Both the position numbers and the translations under genes were made by a program. Of a stretch of DNA of 64,000 bases, positions 37,499 to 44,929 are shown piece by piece. The notes under the pieces were generated by a model, which worked only from the letters and a program-made list of their open reading frames with translations, ran no database searches and was not told where the DNA came from. Origin of the DNA: Brucella pseudogrignonensis (lineage in GTDB: Bacteria; Pseudomonadota; Alphaproteobacteria; Rhizobiales; Rhizobiaceae); assembly GCF_032190615.1 (NCBI RefSeq), contig NZ_JAVLAT010000001.1, positions 1,310,501 to 1,374,500 of the forward strand, in the 5' to 3' direction. The stretch's first letter is position 1; every line of letters starts with the position of its first letter.

Positions 37499-39820
37499 AT
37501 GAACAACCGGGTTTTTAATGCCTTTTTCGCCTATCCGGGCCAACCCAACGAGTTAGCCTCGACGATAGACGCGGCTGTGAAGCGTGCTAATAATCTAGGG
37601 AAGACTTCGGTACTTGCTTGGCCGGAGATGGGCAATTTTGGGACAATGATACCTGATGATGTCCGAAGCAATATCGCGAACGCCAAGGCCCTTCTCTTTG
37701 ATATCACCCGTCCAAACCTAAATGTATATTACGAGGCTGGTTATGCAATCGGCTTGGGGAAAGCAATTGCACCTGTTATAAACAGGTCTTTTGAGAGTGC
37801 GATTGTGGATGTCCAGCGCGATGGAATGTTCGATAATATCGCGTACAAGTCTTACGAGAATAGTGAAGAATTGGTAGCAATTCTTTCTGAACTACCTAAC
37901 AATAAATTGCTCGAACTTTACAGTAGAGAGTTTGATAGTCAGCAGCCACTTTTTGTCCTCGACACCCTGAGAAAGACCGACTTCCGAAATTGGATCGTTT
38001 CGGCGATTAAAGGGTCGAAATTACATTTTCGCAGCTTTGATCCCGTAGAAGTTCCGCGCCTATCGGCTGTGACAGTAATTTCTCAAGTATCTGCATCATC
38101 AGGGATAGTCTTACCGATCCTCGCCGATCATATAGAAGATGCTAAAAGGCACAACCTACGAGCGGCATTCACTGCGGGAATCTGTCATGGAATGGGCAGA
38201 GAGACAATGCTAATCGCACTAAAACGATTTGATGAAGCCCCCGCAGATTATCGAGATCTTATTACGCCAGTTGCAGATGAAAAATCGATTTACGAGGTCA
38301 TTGAGAAATTCTCTCAGCAGGCCTGGGTCGCTAGTCAGTCGATACAACGTGTTTCCAAGAAAAGCAGTAAATCTGCTCTCCAATCACTGACATTGGGAGC
38401 ATCAGCTGCCGAAAACGAATTTAGAACTTTATCTAGTTACTTTGTTGAGACATCAGAATTCTTGCGAACACTACGTGGAGAAGTAAACGTTGTTGCCGGA
38501 AGAAAAGGCGCTGGCAAAACTGCCATTTTTTTCCAGTCAAGAGATTCTTTTCGAGCCATAAAGGGGTCGATTGTAACCGATCTAAAGCCTGAGTCACATC
38601 AGCTGAGTCTTTTCAGAGAGGAATTGCTCAAGATTGTTGATGTGGGAGCATTCGACCATTCGTTGGCAGCGTTTTGGTATTTTCTTCTATTGTCGGAGGT
38701 TCTCCTAACGATAAAACGTAACTTTGAATTCAGGTCCCGCGTGGATGGGAGACTTCTTGAGAGCCTAAAGGAAATTGATGATGTCTTGGACTCGTATCAA
38801 ATCAACGAGAGTGGTGACTTTACCACCCGCATCAATCGACTAAGCAGATTCGTAGTACATGAAGTTGAGGCTGCTAAGAAAAGACGGCAAGCTATTTCAG
38901 CTGATTTTCTAACAAATGTGATTTTTCGCGGCGGTATCAATGATCTTAAGAGAGTCGTGTTCAAATACGTTGGCCCTCAAGACACTGTAACATTGTTGTT
39001 CGATAATATCGATAAAGGCTGGCCCACCAATGGTGTGGATGAATTTGATGTGCGTTTAGTACGTCTGCTAGTTGAGGCTTTGGACAAGCTGAAGCGTGAC
39101 TTTTCAGCTTCGAAGCGTGAATTTCTATCAGTGGTATTTCTTCGAAATGATATCTATGAGATGCTTGTAGAGGGTACGCCTGATAGGGGTAAAGCTGGAC
39201 AGGTGCGGATCGACTGGACAGACCGAGCGAAACTAAAGCAGGTCATTTTCAGGCGTCTGCAGGCATCAACGGGGTCTACTGCAACAAATTTCAATGAAAT
39301 TTGGATTAAGTTCTTCACTGAAAAAGTTAAACAGCAAGACTCCTTCGAGTTTTTTGTTGATCACTGTTTGATGAGGCCGCGATTTCTCATAAACATCGTA
39401 GAAAATGCAATATCCAATGCTGTAAATCGTGGGCATGAAAAAGTTGAAGAAGTAGACTGTATTGATGCTGTAAGGCAACATTCGCTTTATCTGGTCGACG
39501 ATTTTGGTTACGAAATAAGGGACGTTTCAGGATTGTCAGCTGAGTTGCTCTATTCTCTCGTAGGTGCTGAGAAAAATATGAGTAAACTGGAATTTATTGA
39601 TAAATTTATTCAATTTGGACTAAGTGAAGAGGATGCAGATCGGGCATTTTCTTTAATGTTGTGGTATGGAATACTAGGCATTCGAAATAAAGAAAGTAAA
39701 GATCGTTTTATATACGATTACGAATACAGTATGAAAAGATTGGTTGCAGAAGCGCGCGTCCTTGGCGATGATGCTCGATATGTAACAAATGAAGCCTTGC
39801 ACGTTGCACTTGCTTCTTAG
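37499..39820 (+). CDS. Fusion of two deoxyribosyltransferase/TIR-like domains with a P-loop ATPase
   Basis: A 773-residue soluble protein. Residues 1-140 look like a nucleoside 2-deoxyribosyltransferase/TIR-like domain (ANAKALLFDITRPNLNVYYE, then AGYAIGLGKAIAPV). Residues 150-285 look like a second related domain (VISQVSASSGIVLPILADHI, then HNLRAAFTAGICHGMGRET). The ATPase has Walker A GRKGAGKT (334-341) and Walker B LLFDNID (Asp502), as in the Sll1717 P-loop family. A helical C-terminus follows. Such effector-plus-NTPase layouts are common in antiphage proteins that act on nucleotides or NAD. The function is not shown; it may act alone or with the two genes upstream. Confidence 0.7.
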   Translation: MNNRVFNAFFAYPGQPNELASTIDAAVKRANNLGKTSVLAWPEMGNFGTMIPDDVRSNIANAKALLFDITRPNLNVYYEAGYAIGLGKAIAPVINRSFESAIVDVQRDGMFDNIAYKSYENSEELVAILSELPNNKLLELYSREFDSQQPLFVLDTLRKTDFRNWIVSAIKGSKLHFRSFDPVEVPRLSAVTVISQVSASSGIVLPILADHIEDAKRHNLRAAFTAGICHGMGRETMLIALKRFDEAPADYRDLITPVADEKSIYEVIEKFSQQAWVASQSIQRVSKKSSKSALQSLTLGASAAENEFRTLSSYFVETSEFLRTLRGEVNVVAGRKGAGKTAIFFQSRDSFRAIKGSIVTDLKPESHQLSLFREELLKIVDVGAFDHSLAAFWYFLLLSEVLLTIKRNFEFRSRVDGRLLESLKEIDDVLDSYQINESGDFTTRINRLSRFVVHEVEAAKKRRQAISADFLTNVIFRGGINDLKRVVFKYVGPQDTVTLLFDNIDKGWPTNGVDEFDVRLVRLLVEALDKLKRDFSASKREFLSVVFLRNDIYEMLVEGTPDRGKAGQVRIDWTDRAKLKQVIFRRLQASTGSTATNFNEIWIKFFTEKVKQQDSFEFFVDHCLMRPRFLINIVENAISNAVNRGHEKVEEVDCIDAVRQHSLYLVDDFGYEIRDVSGLSAELLYSLVGAEKNMSKLEFIDKFIQFGLSEEDADRAFSLMLWYGILGIRNKESKDRFIYDYEYSMKRLVAEARVLGDDARYVTNEALHVALAS

Positions 39821-40072
39821 GCTTTGTAAAAAGCACACCTTAGACGACCCAATACATAGTTTTTAAATGGCAAAGGGCGTTGCCCTCGCCGTGCATGCGC
39901 ACGGCTCACCCAGGATATTTTAGAGCAACTGCATGTGGTAAGGGGCTTGCGCCAAGTTGGCCGTTGTGCGCCTAATATGAGTGCGGAACAGGCGGGGACG
40001 CCGATGACCGTGAGCATAATGCATGATTTCCCCTAAACTCCTGCCCCATTTGAGCGGCGGGAGTTTTTGTTT
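39821..40072 (+). terminator. Gap between convergent genes with a bidirectional terminator
   Basis: AACTCCTGCC (40036-40045) and GGCGGGAGTT (40056-40065) form a 10-bp stem with one G-T pair, followed by a T run. It ends the ATPase gene and may serve the convergent mobilization operon. The rest of the gap (39821-40035) contains only short imperfect palindromes. Confidence 0.75.
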
Positions 40073-40615
40073 TTAAGCCTCCCGAACTCGACCGCGTTGC
40101 GGCGGTGTCTTCGCAGGAGCTTTCAACGGTCTACTTCCAGTGCCTTTTTTGGCGAACAATGGATTTACTTTAGACTTTGATAAGTCGGTGTCGGACATGG
40201 GCTCGATGCGTTGTTGCGCTGCACGTTGAAGCGCTTGAGCGCCAGCCTCGCGCCATTTTCTCAGAGCTTTCAATCGGCCTTTTGTGCATTCTTTTAGCTG
40301 CTTTTGCCAGAAATATGGAGCCTCGGCGCTGCCTTCTTGTGGTGCGGTAAGCGTCCAGTATGCATTCAAAAATTGGTCGGAATGGATTGATGTGTCCAGC
40401 CCCAACCATTTACACCACGGCATGCCCTGCTGGCGGGTTTTGCGATATGGCAAGGCTTTGGCGACAGCCAAATCTTCGGAAATGTATTGTCCTCCAGATG
40501 AACATTCCAGAGTCTGCAAGCCAGCCACCCGGCGATAAAGATAGCGGCGCAAACTATGTGCTTGCGCTGCTTCCGTATCGAGTTGAACCTGGATTTCGTC
40601 ACTCACGAAAATCAT
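40073..40615 (-). CDS. Unknown protein, last gene of the mobilization operon
   Basis: A 180-residue basic protein that I do not recognise, with Trp-rich and Lys/Arg-rich parts and a disordered basic tail (FAKKGTGSRPLKAPAKTPPQRG). Its ATG overlaps the stop codon of the previous gene (ATGA). A nucleic-acid-binding role in transfer is possible from charge and position. Confidence 0.6.
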   Translation of the reverse strand: MIFVSDEIQVQLDTEAAQAHSLRRYLYRRVAGLQTLECSSGGQYISEDLAVAKALPYRKTRQQGMPWCKWLGLDTSIHSDQFLNAYWTLTAPQEGSAEAPYFWQKQLKECTKGRLKALRKWREAGAQALQRAAQQRIEPMSDTDLSKSKVNPLFAKKGTGSRPLKAPAKTPPQRGRVREA

Positions 40616-41055
40616 GGTCGCAGTCCTTGCGGCTCGTCATCTGCGAAATCAAAGCCGTCCTCAAAATCTTCATCGAAGTCGTCATTTTCTCCGATTTTGG
40701 ATTCAAAACTAAATGCATTGTCCTGATCAGCAATGATTATGGATAGAATGTCAGCGCTATGCTCGTAGATATTTTCGCTGAAAACGTGATGATTAATTGC
40801 TTTTTCTAGCTCCTTAATGCCACGCTTGTTAGCATCGTGAGGCCACTCACTTCCGTAATTGAACGGATCGATGATCTCGCCGTTTGCCTCCAGCCACCAA
40901 TGCCCCGCAGCGCCATACAGCCCACCGACTGGCGTAACGTCCCCTGGATAAAATTCGGAAATCGCATGAACAAATGCAAGGTTGTCTTCCTTACCATACA
41001 GGTTTGTGAAGAGAGAAAAATGATCGTGAATTTCGTTGTGTAGGTTTGAAGTCAT
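40612..41055 (-). CDS. Unknown acidic protein in the mobilization operon
   Basis: A 147-residue protein with a very acidic C-terminus (DDFDEDFEDGFDFADDE) and an aromatic N-terminal domain with HWWLEANGEIIDPFNYG. I do not recognise the family. It starts 12 bp after the relaxase stop and overlaps the next gene by four bases. The acidic tail could be a nucleic-acid mimic or a partner for the basic protein encoded next. Confidence 0.62.
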   Translation of the reverse strand: MTSNLHNEIHDHFSLFTNLYGKEDNLAFVHAISEFYPGDVTPVGGLYGAAGHWWLEANGEIIDPFNYGSEWPHDANKRGIKELEKAINHHVFSENIYEHSADILSIIIADQDNAFSFESKIGENDDFDEDFEDGFDFADDEPQGLRP

Positions 41056-41067
41056 TTGTTTGTCTCC

Positions 41068-42957
41068 TTATGCTGGCTGTGGTGCCTTGGTTTTCTTTGG
41101 CTCTGGCTCTTGCTCAATTGCTGGCGTCGGTGCAGCGCTATCGCGACCGTCATCTGCGATGTCTTTTCCGTAAGCACGGAAACCTTCCAACTGTGGCTCA
41201 AGGTCTTCGGGTTTTTGCTGTTTGAAGATTTCGAGCTGCTCGGCGTCGAGATGTTCTGTGAGGAACAAATGCAAATAGGCATCACGCTCGCGCAAATCTG
41301 CGAGAGCTTGCTTGTCCCCGGTCGCGGCCTCTTGAAGGAGATTTGACAGCTTTTTTCGGGCTTTCACGCCCTCAAAATTCATTGCTTGCTCGGAGAGTTT
41401 TGCTTTGTCGGCTTCAAACTGAGCACGGATTTCAGGGCTTGGCTCGTAAGGCTTGCCGTCTTTGTCAAAAACTTTGATTTCTTGTCGCTGGGCTTCGAGC
41501 CATAGGCGGTCTTTGAATTCTTGACGGCCATATATTTCAAGTTCACCGCCCCATTCATCGGATGCTTTCGCGAGAAGTGCGTTGATTGCCGGATCGGATG
41601 TCTTGCCGTGAATGCGAACCTCAGTGCCAAGGTCTTGAATCCTTGTCCCGCCCAAGTTGACATAAACTCCATCGGGACCTTCAAGAATGTTCGTGTAGCC
41701 TCGGCTACGCCACTTATCAGCAATGCTTTCGATGGCGGATTCAGGCAGTCTGTGGGTTGATGGAATATCGCCTGATGGGGTGGCTTGCTGGCGCTGGCGG
41801 AGTTTCTGACCGCGCTTTGTGATGGCGGCAGTTTCTGGAAGGCGCGTTACATCTTCTGCGTGTCCAGCTTTGATTACTGCTTTTGCAAGTGTGTCAGCTT
41901 GACCTGAAGGGCCATAAACAGTGGCCTGTCGGGCAGCATGGTCGACTTCAAGCCAGCCCCCATCGCGCATTTGGACGCGGGTGTGACCGGGGATTTTCAC
42001 GTCCACCATGTAAAGATCATCCGCGTTATAATCTGCGTCTGGCAGATGCTTGCGCATAAGGTCGGCTTTAAAATTCTGCTGATGCCTTGGCTTGATGCCG
42101 TTTTCTTTGTTGGATTGCATTCTTGGGAATTCACTCATGATTTCCTCCTCAAGGTTTGTGAGTGCGTTTTGCATGGCGCGGTGCCTGCGGTGTTGCGCGA
42201 CATCATTGATTACGACGTCGGCTTTCTTACGGGTGTTAGCCGTATGAATTCGTTGTTCGCCCATCGTTGGTTCTGGCTCTTGATCCAGGCCTCGGGCCGA
42301 ATTTGACAAATGTGATACGCGGCGGGGGGAGCCTGCGCGTTCCAGAAAATCATTCATGACGGTGGCTAGGCGTTCGCGTTCGGATTTCAAAGCGTCGCCG
42401 AATTTGCCTTCTGCGCCGTCTTTTCCGCCGCTTTCATGCAGCTTGCGGAGATCGTCGTTTTTCTTTTTTGAGAAGCCTGTATCAGTGTTGGGATCGAGCT
42501 TGCGCGTGGTGAGCATGATGTGCGCATGCACATTGATGCCGCCATGCTGGTCGAGAGGCGCATGGATGGCGATGTCTGCAACGGCTCCAGCGTCCACCCA
42601 TGGTGCAACGGCTTCGCGGGCGAAGAATTCCCATTCGTTTACGGGGATGTCTCTGGGGATGCTGACTTCCCATTCGCGGGCCACGGTCGCGTTGGATTTC
42701 CGTTCGCTTGCTTCCACCCGATTAAATAGCTCTTCGCGGTCTTGCGTCCACGCAGGGGCGTCTGATGGTGCCATTATGAAGCTGCTGATTACGTGGCCTT
42801 TGTTGCGGTAGTCGTATGTCTCGCCAGTGCGGTGGTCGGTTAGTTTGGTGCCGGAACGATAGGCCGCTGCGGCAACGGAAGAGCGACCTTTCGAGCGCTG
42901 AAACACCTTGGCTTGCGCGTGGTAAAGAGCCTGATCGGAAGCGAGAGAGGTTTTCAA
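41068..42957 (-). CDS. MobA/MobL-family relaxase with LPD7-like C-terminal part
   Basis: A 629-residue MobQ-type relaxase that would nick oriT and stay bound to the transferred strand. Tyr33 (AAAAYRSGTKL) is the likely catalytic Tyr, and the metal site is His132, His138, His144, His146 (HAPLDQHGGINVHAHIM). The middle is charged; residues about 400-510 resemble the LPD7 domain often fused to relaxases (ADKWRSRGYTNILEGPDG, YGRQEFKDRLWLEAQ). Its ATG overlaps the stop of the 100-residue gene before it. An oriT-like site lies about 1.4 kb upstream. Confidence 0.88.
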   Translation of the reverse strand: MKTSLASDQALYHAQAKVFQRSKGRSSVAAAAYRSGTKLTDHRTGETYDYRNKGHVISSFIMAPSDAPAWTQDREELFNRVEASERKSNATVAREWEVSIPRDIPVNEWEFFAREAVAPWVDAGAVADIAIHAPLDQHGGINVHAHIMLTTRKLDPNTDTGFSKKKNDDLRKLHESGGKDGAEGKFGDALKSERERLATVMNDFLERAGSPRRVSHLSNSARGLDQEPEPTMGEQRIHTANTRKKADVVINDVAQHRRHRAMQNALTNLEEEIMSEFPRMQSNKENGIKPRHQQNFKADLMRKHLPDADYNADDLYMVDVKIPGHTRVQMRDGGWLEVDHAARQATVYGPSGQADTLAKAVIKAGHAEDVTRLPETAAITKRGQKLRQRQQATPSGDIPSTHRLPESAIESIADKWRSRGYTNILEGPDGVYVNLGGTRIQDLGTEVRIHGKTSDPAINALLAKASDEWGGELEIYGRQEFKDRLWLEAQRQEIKVFDKDGKPYEPSPEIRAQFEADKAKLSEQAMNFEGVKARKKLSNLLQEAATGDKQALADLRERDAYLHLFLTEHLDAEQLEIFKQQKPEDLEPQLEGFRAYGKDIADDGRDSAAPTPAIEQEPEPKKTKAPQPA

Positions 42958-43256
42958 TGAACCGCCTCGCTTTCGGCATGGACAGGTTTACGGTCGTCGT
43001 TAACGAACTTGAAATCGCACCCACCTGCAAAATCGAAGACTAGGCACACTTGACCGAGAAAATCCCGATGATCTTGTTCAGGTCCAAAGCCACCGTTGCG
43101 AGAAGTCGCAACCTGCGACATGTCGCAATACAATTCTGGGTGTACGTAACATTTTCCATCCCAGCGCTGAGGTGTCCTTTTCACAGTCAGGCGTGCAGGC
43201 CATTCTTTGCCCTCATGAGTGACAATAACTGGAAGATCGTACTTGATTGCGTTCAT
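42954..43256 (-). CDS. Unknown 100-residue protein before the relaxase
   Basis: A soluble protein (MNAIKYDLPVIVTHEGKEW...) with a compact beta-rich look (PARLTVKRTPQRWDGKCYVHPELYC). The family is not recognised. Its stop codon overlaps the relaxase start as ATGA, so both are made together. Confidence 0.62.
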   Translation of the reverse strand: MNAIKYDLPVIVTHEGKEWPARLTVKRTPQRWDGKCYVHPELYCDMSQVATSRNGGFGPEQDHRDFLGQVCLVFDFAGGCDFKFVNDDRKPVHAESEAVH

Positions 43257-43273
43257 TTTAGTTTCCCTTCTGG

Positions 43274-43567
43274 TTAGTTAGCGTTTTCAGCTTTGATGAT
43301 TTCTTCGATGTCAGCCCATTCGTCGTTGAGCGACGAGGCGTCGTCGCGGGTGGTGACGGGTTCTGGGGTTGCAGCTAGGCGGCGTGTGAGACGAAAAGCC
43401 CGCCAAGCCATGAAGCCGCAGTATGCGTAGTAGGCCCACCCAAGAGCGAGGATTGCCACAGTCACTAAGCGGACAAGTATCCCTAGATCGCTGGATAAGA
43501 ATTCGCTCCAGGCCGAGGGTTGGGCAACAAAATCTGCTGCGGTAATCGGGACATAGGAAGGTGTCAT
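43274..43567 (-). CDS. Small single-span membrane protein of the mobilization operon
   Basis: A 97-residue protein with one membrane segment (LVTVAILALGWAYYAYCGFM) and a charged acidic C-terminus. It starts at a GGAGGTGCGCAATGA stop-start junction shared with the next two upstream genes. A role in coupling or surface contact during transfer is possible; no family was recognised. Confidence 0.6.
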   Translation of the reverse strand: MTPSYVPITAADFVAQPSAWSEFLSSDLGILVRLVTVAILALGWAYYAYCGFMAWRAFRLTRRLAATPEPVTTRDDASSLNDEWADIEEIIKAENAN

Positions 43568-43785
43568 TGCGCACCTCCCAGCTCGTCGATCGCGTCACCT
43601 AAAATGCCGTCGAGCAGCGGGCCGATGTGGACGGCATGAAAATAGCTGGCAGCTAAGACGAACATGATCAACGCCGCCATGAAATGGAACGTCGGTAAGC
43701 TAATAAAGAAAAGTATGCAGGCGATGGGCGTGAGCCGAATTGCAAACATCAACAACGTTTCAACAAGCATCTGATTGACGGTCAT
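43564..43785 (-). CDS. Small two-span membrane protein of the mobilization operon
   Basis: A 73-residue protein, mostly hydrophobic (ETLLMFAIRLTPIACILFFI, then FMAALIMFVLAASYFHAVHI), ending in ELGGAQ. It begins and ends at the repeated ATGA junction. The family is unknown. Confidence 0.6.
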   Translation of the reverse strand: MTVNQMLVETLLMFAIRLTPIACILFFISLPTFHFMAALIMFVLAASYFHAVHIGPLLDGILGDAIDELGGAQ

Positions 43786-44003
43786 TGCGCACCTCCTTCG
43801 CTGCTGTTTGCGGTGTCAGCTTTAGAGCCGTGAACCAGCCTCACGACGTACGCCGAAAGCTTGGAAAGCCCTTTCCCGATCAGCCAGAAAATGAGCGCCA
43901 TAAGGACAAGTTGGATGCCCATCGCCACCCAGATTTCAGCGGGGATATCTGGGTGGCTATTGATCGGTTGAATCTCGATCATTTGATTTTCAACTAGTGT
44001 CAT
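43782..44003 (-). CDS. Small single-span membrane protein of the mobilization operon
   Basis: A 73-residue protein with one membrane segment (EIWVAMGIQLVLMALIFWLI), ending in EGGAQ. ATG at 44003, six codons inside the longest frame, is chosen because it sits at the same GGAGGTGCGCAATGA junction as its neighbours. Confidence 0.6.
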   Translation of the reverse strand: MTLVENQMIEIQPINSHPDIPAEIWVAMGIQLVLMALIFWLIGKGLSKLSAYVVRLVHGSKADTANSSEGGAQ

Positions 44004-44332
44004 TGCGCACCTCCACCGCAATACCAGGCATCGTCACCAAGCCATGTTTTCGCGGTCGCAGATTCAGGAAGGGTCGCGGGGATTGGCGGGAAAATATCAC
44101 GAGTACCAACTGACACCCTGATGCGATACCCGACATTCTCTAAAGTAAGAAAAAGAGATATTTTGTGTTTTATTTTCCGCGATATAAATTTCTGTGTCTC
44201 GTCCGATGAATTTATAACAAAGAAACCAGCTCTCTTAGCGTAATGTTTTAGCTGTTCCGTCGATAAACCGAATGCGGAAACAGAGAAGTATTTTGTCGGA
44301 TATTCTGTGTAGTGTAAGTGTATTTGATCCAT
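44000..44332 (-). CDS. Unknown protein, first gene of the mobilization operon
   Basis: A 110-residue soluble protein of unknown family (MDQIHLHYTEYPTKYFSVSAFG...), ending in CGGGAQ, whose last codons form the ribosome binding site of the next gene. Its own leader (AACAGGAGAAAATC) is identical to that of the divergent gene at 44621, so the two units may be controlled alike. Confidence 0.6.
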   Translation of the reverse strand: MDQIHLHYTEYPTKYFSVSAFGLSTEQLKHYAKRAGFFVINSSDETQKFISRKIKHKISLFLTLENVGYRIRVSVGTRDIFPPIPATLPESATAKTWLGDDAWYCGGGAQ

Positions 44333-44381
44333 TTGATTTTCTCCTGTTGCGACATCTCAAAAGCCTTCTGCAAGAACGTGC

Positions 44382-44425
44382 GGGAAATTTTTCCCTTAAG
44401 CGCGCACTTCACAGCAGTGGGCTGT
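44382..44425 (-). other. Candidate origin of transfer (oriT)
   Basis: Read on the minus strand: an inverted repeat ACAGC-CCACT-GCTGT (44411-44425), then GAAGTGCGCGCTTAAGGG (44393-44410). This matches the RSF1010-type layout, an inverted repeat followed by TAAGTGCGCCCT with the nick inside. GGGAAA-TT-TTTCCC adjoins on the other side (44382-44395). A wider inverted repeat, TTGCGACATC/GATGTCGTAA (44347-44356, 44430-44439), encloses it. It lies between the divergent mobilization units, where oriT of MobQ systems usually is. Confidence 0.55.
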
Positions 44426-44620
44426 TGTTGATGTCGTAAGAGAATTTTGGTTTCGATACTTGACACAATCAAGGTGTGGTCAAAACATTGTTATAGATAT
44501 CAAAAATACATATGACGATTTCGTATATTAATACTTAGGTTGTCTACATTTTTTGAATTCTAAAAACTTATTCTGTCGGCGACTTAATTGGCCGATGGAA
44601 ATTTAAACAGGAGAAAATCG

Positions 44621-44923
44621 ATGTCATTTAGTTTGAAAAGTCAGAATCCGAAATTGCAGAAACTCATGCAACGCAAAGCAAAAATTGAAAGCGAGTTGTC
44701 GCGGCTTGAGAAGTCGGAAAAGACGGCTGCGCGCAAATTGGATTCACGCCGTAAAATTGTACTCGGCTCAGCCTTGCTGAAAGCGATTTCTGAGGGACGG
44801 ATTCAAGACAGTTTTGCGCGGAATCTGATCGCTAGTTTTGCAGCGGAAAGAGACAAAGTGATCTTCGATGATTTCACTTTTGATGTGCCTGGGGTTGGCG
44901 TGGCAAACGCGCAAGAGGAGTAA
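44621..44923 (+). CDS. TraC/TraD-like small mobilization protein
   Basis: A 100-residue basic protein with a coiled-coil N-terminus (LQKLMQRKAKIESELSRLEK) followed by ARKLDSRRKIVLGSALLKAI, a pattern seen in the small TraD/TraC proteins beside relaxases of rhizobial plasmids. It probably helps relaxosome assembly. ATG at 44621 follows AACAGGAGAAAATC. The next gene starts 6 bp after its stop. Confidence 0.65.
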   Translation: MSFSLKSQNPKLQKLMQRKAKIESELSRLEKSEKTAARKLDSRRKIVLGSALLKAISEGRIQDSFARNLIASFAAERDKVIFDDFTFDVPGVGVANAQEE

Positions 44924-44929
44924 GAGAAA

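Noticed and set aside
40837..42811. Plus-strand frames opposite the relaxase operon
   Set aside because: They are shadows of the relaxase and its coupled neighbours, which have motifs and ATGA junctions.
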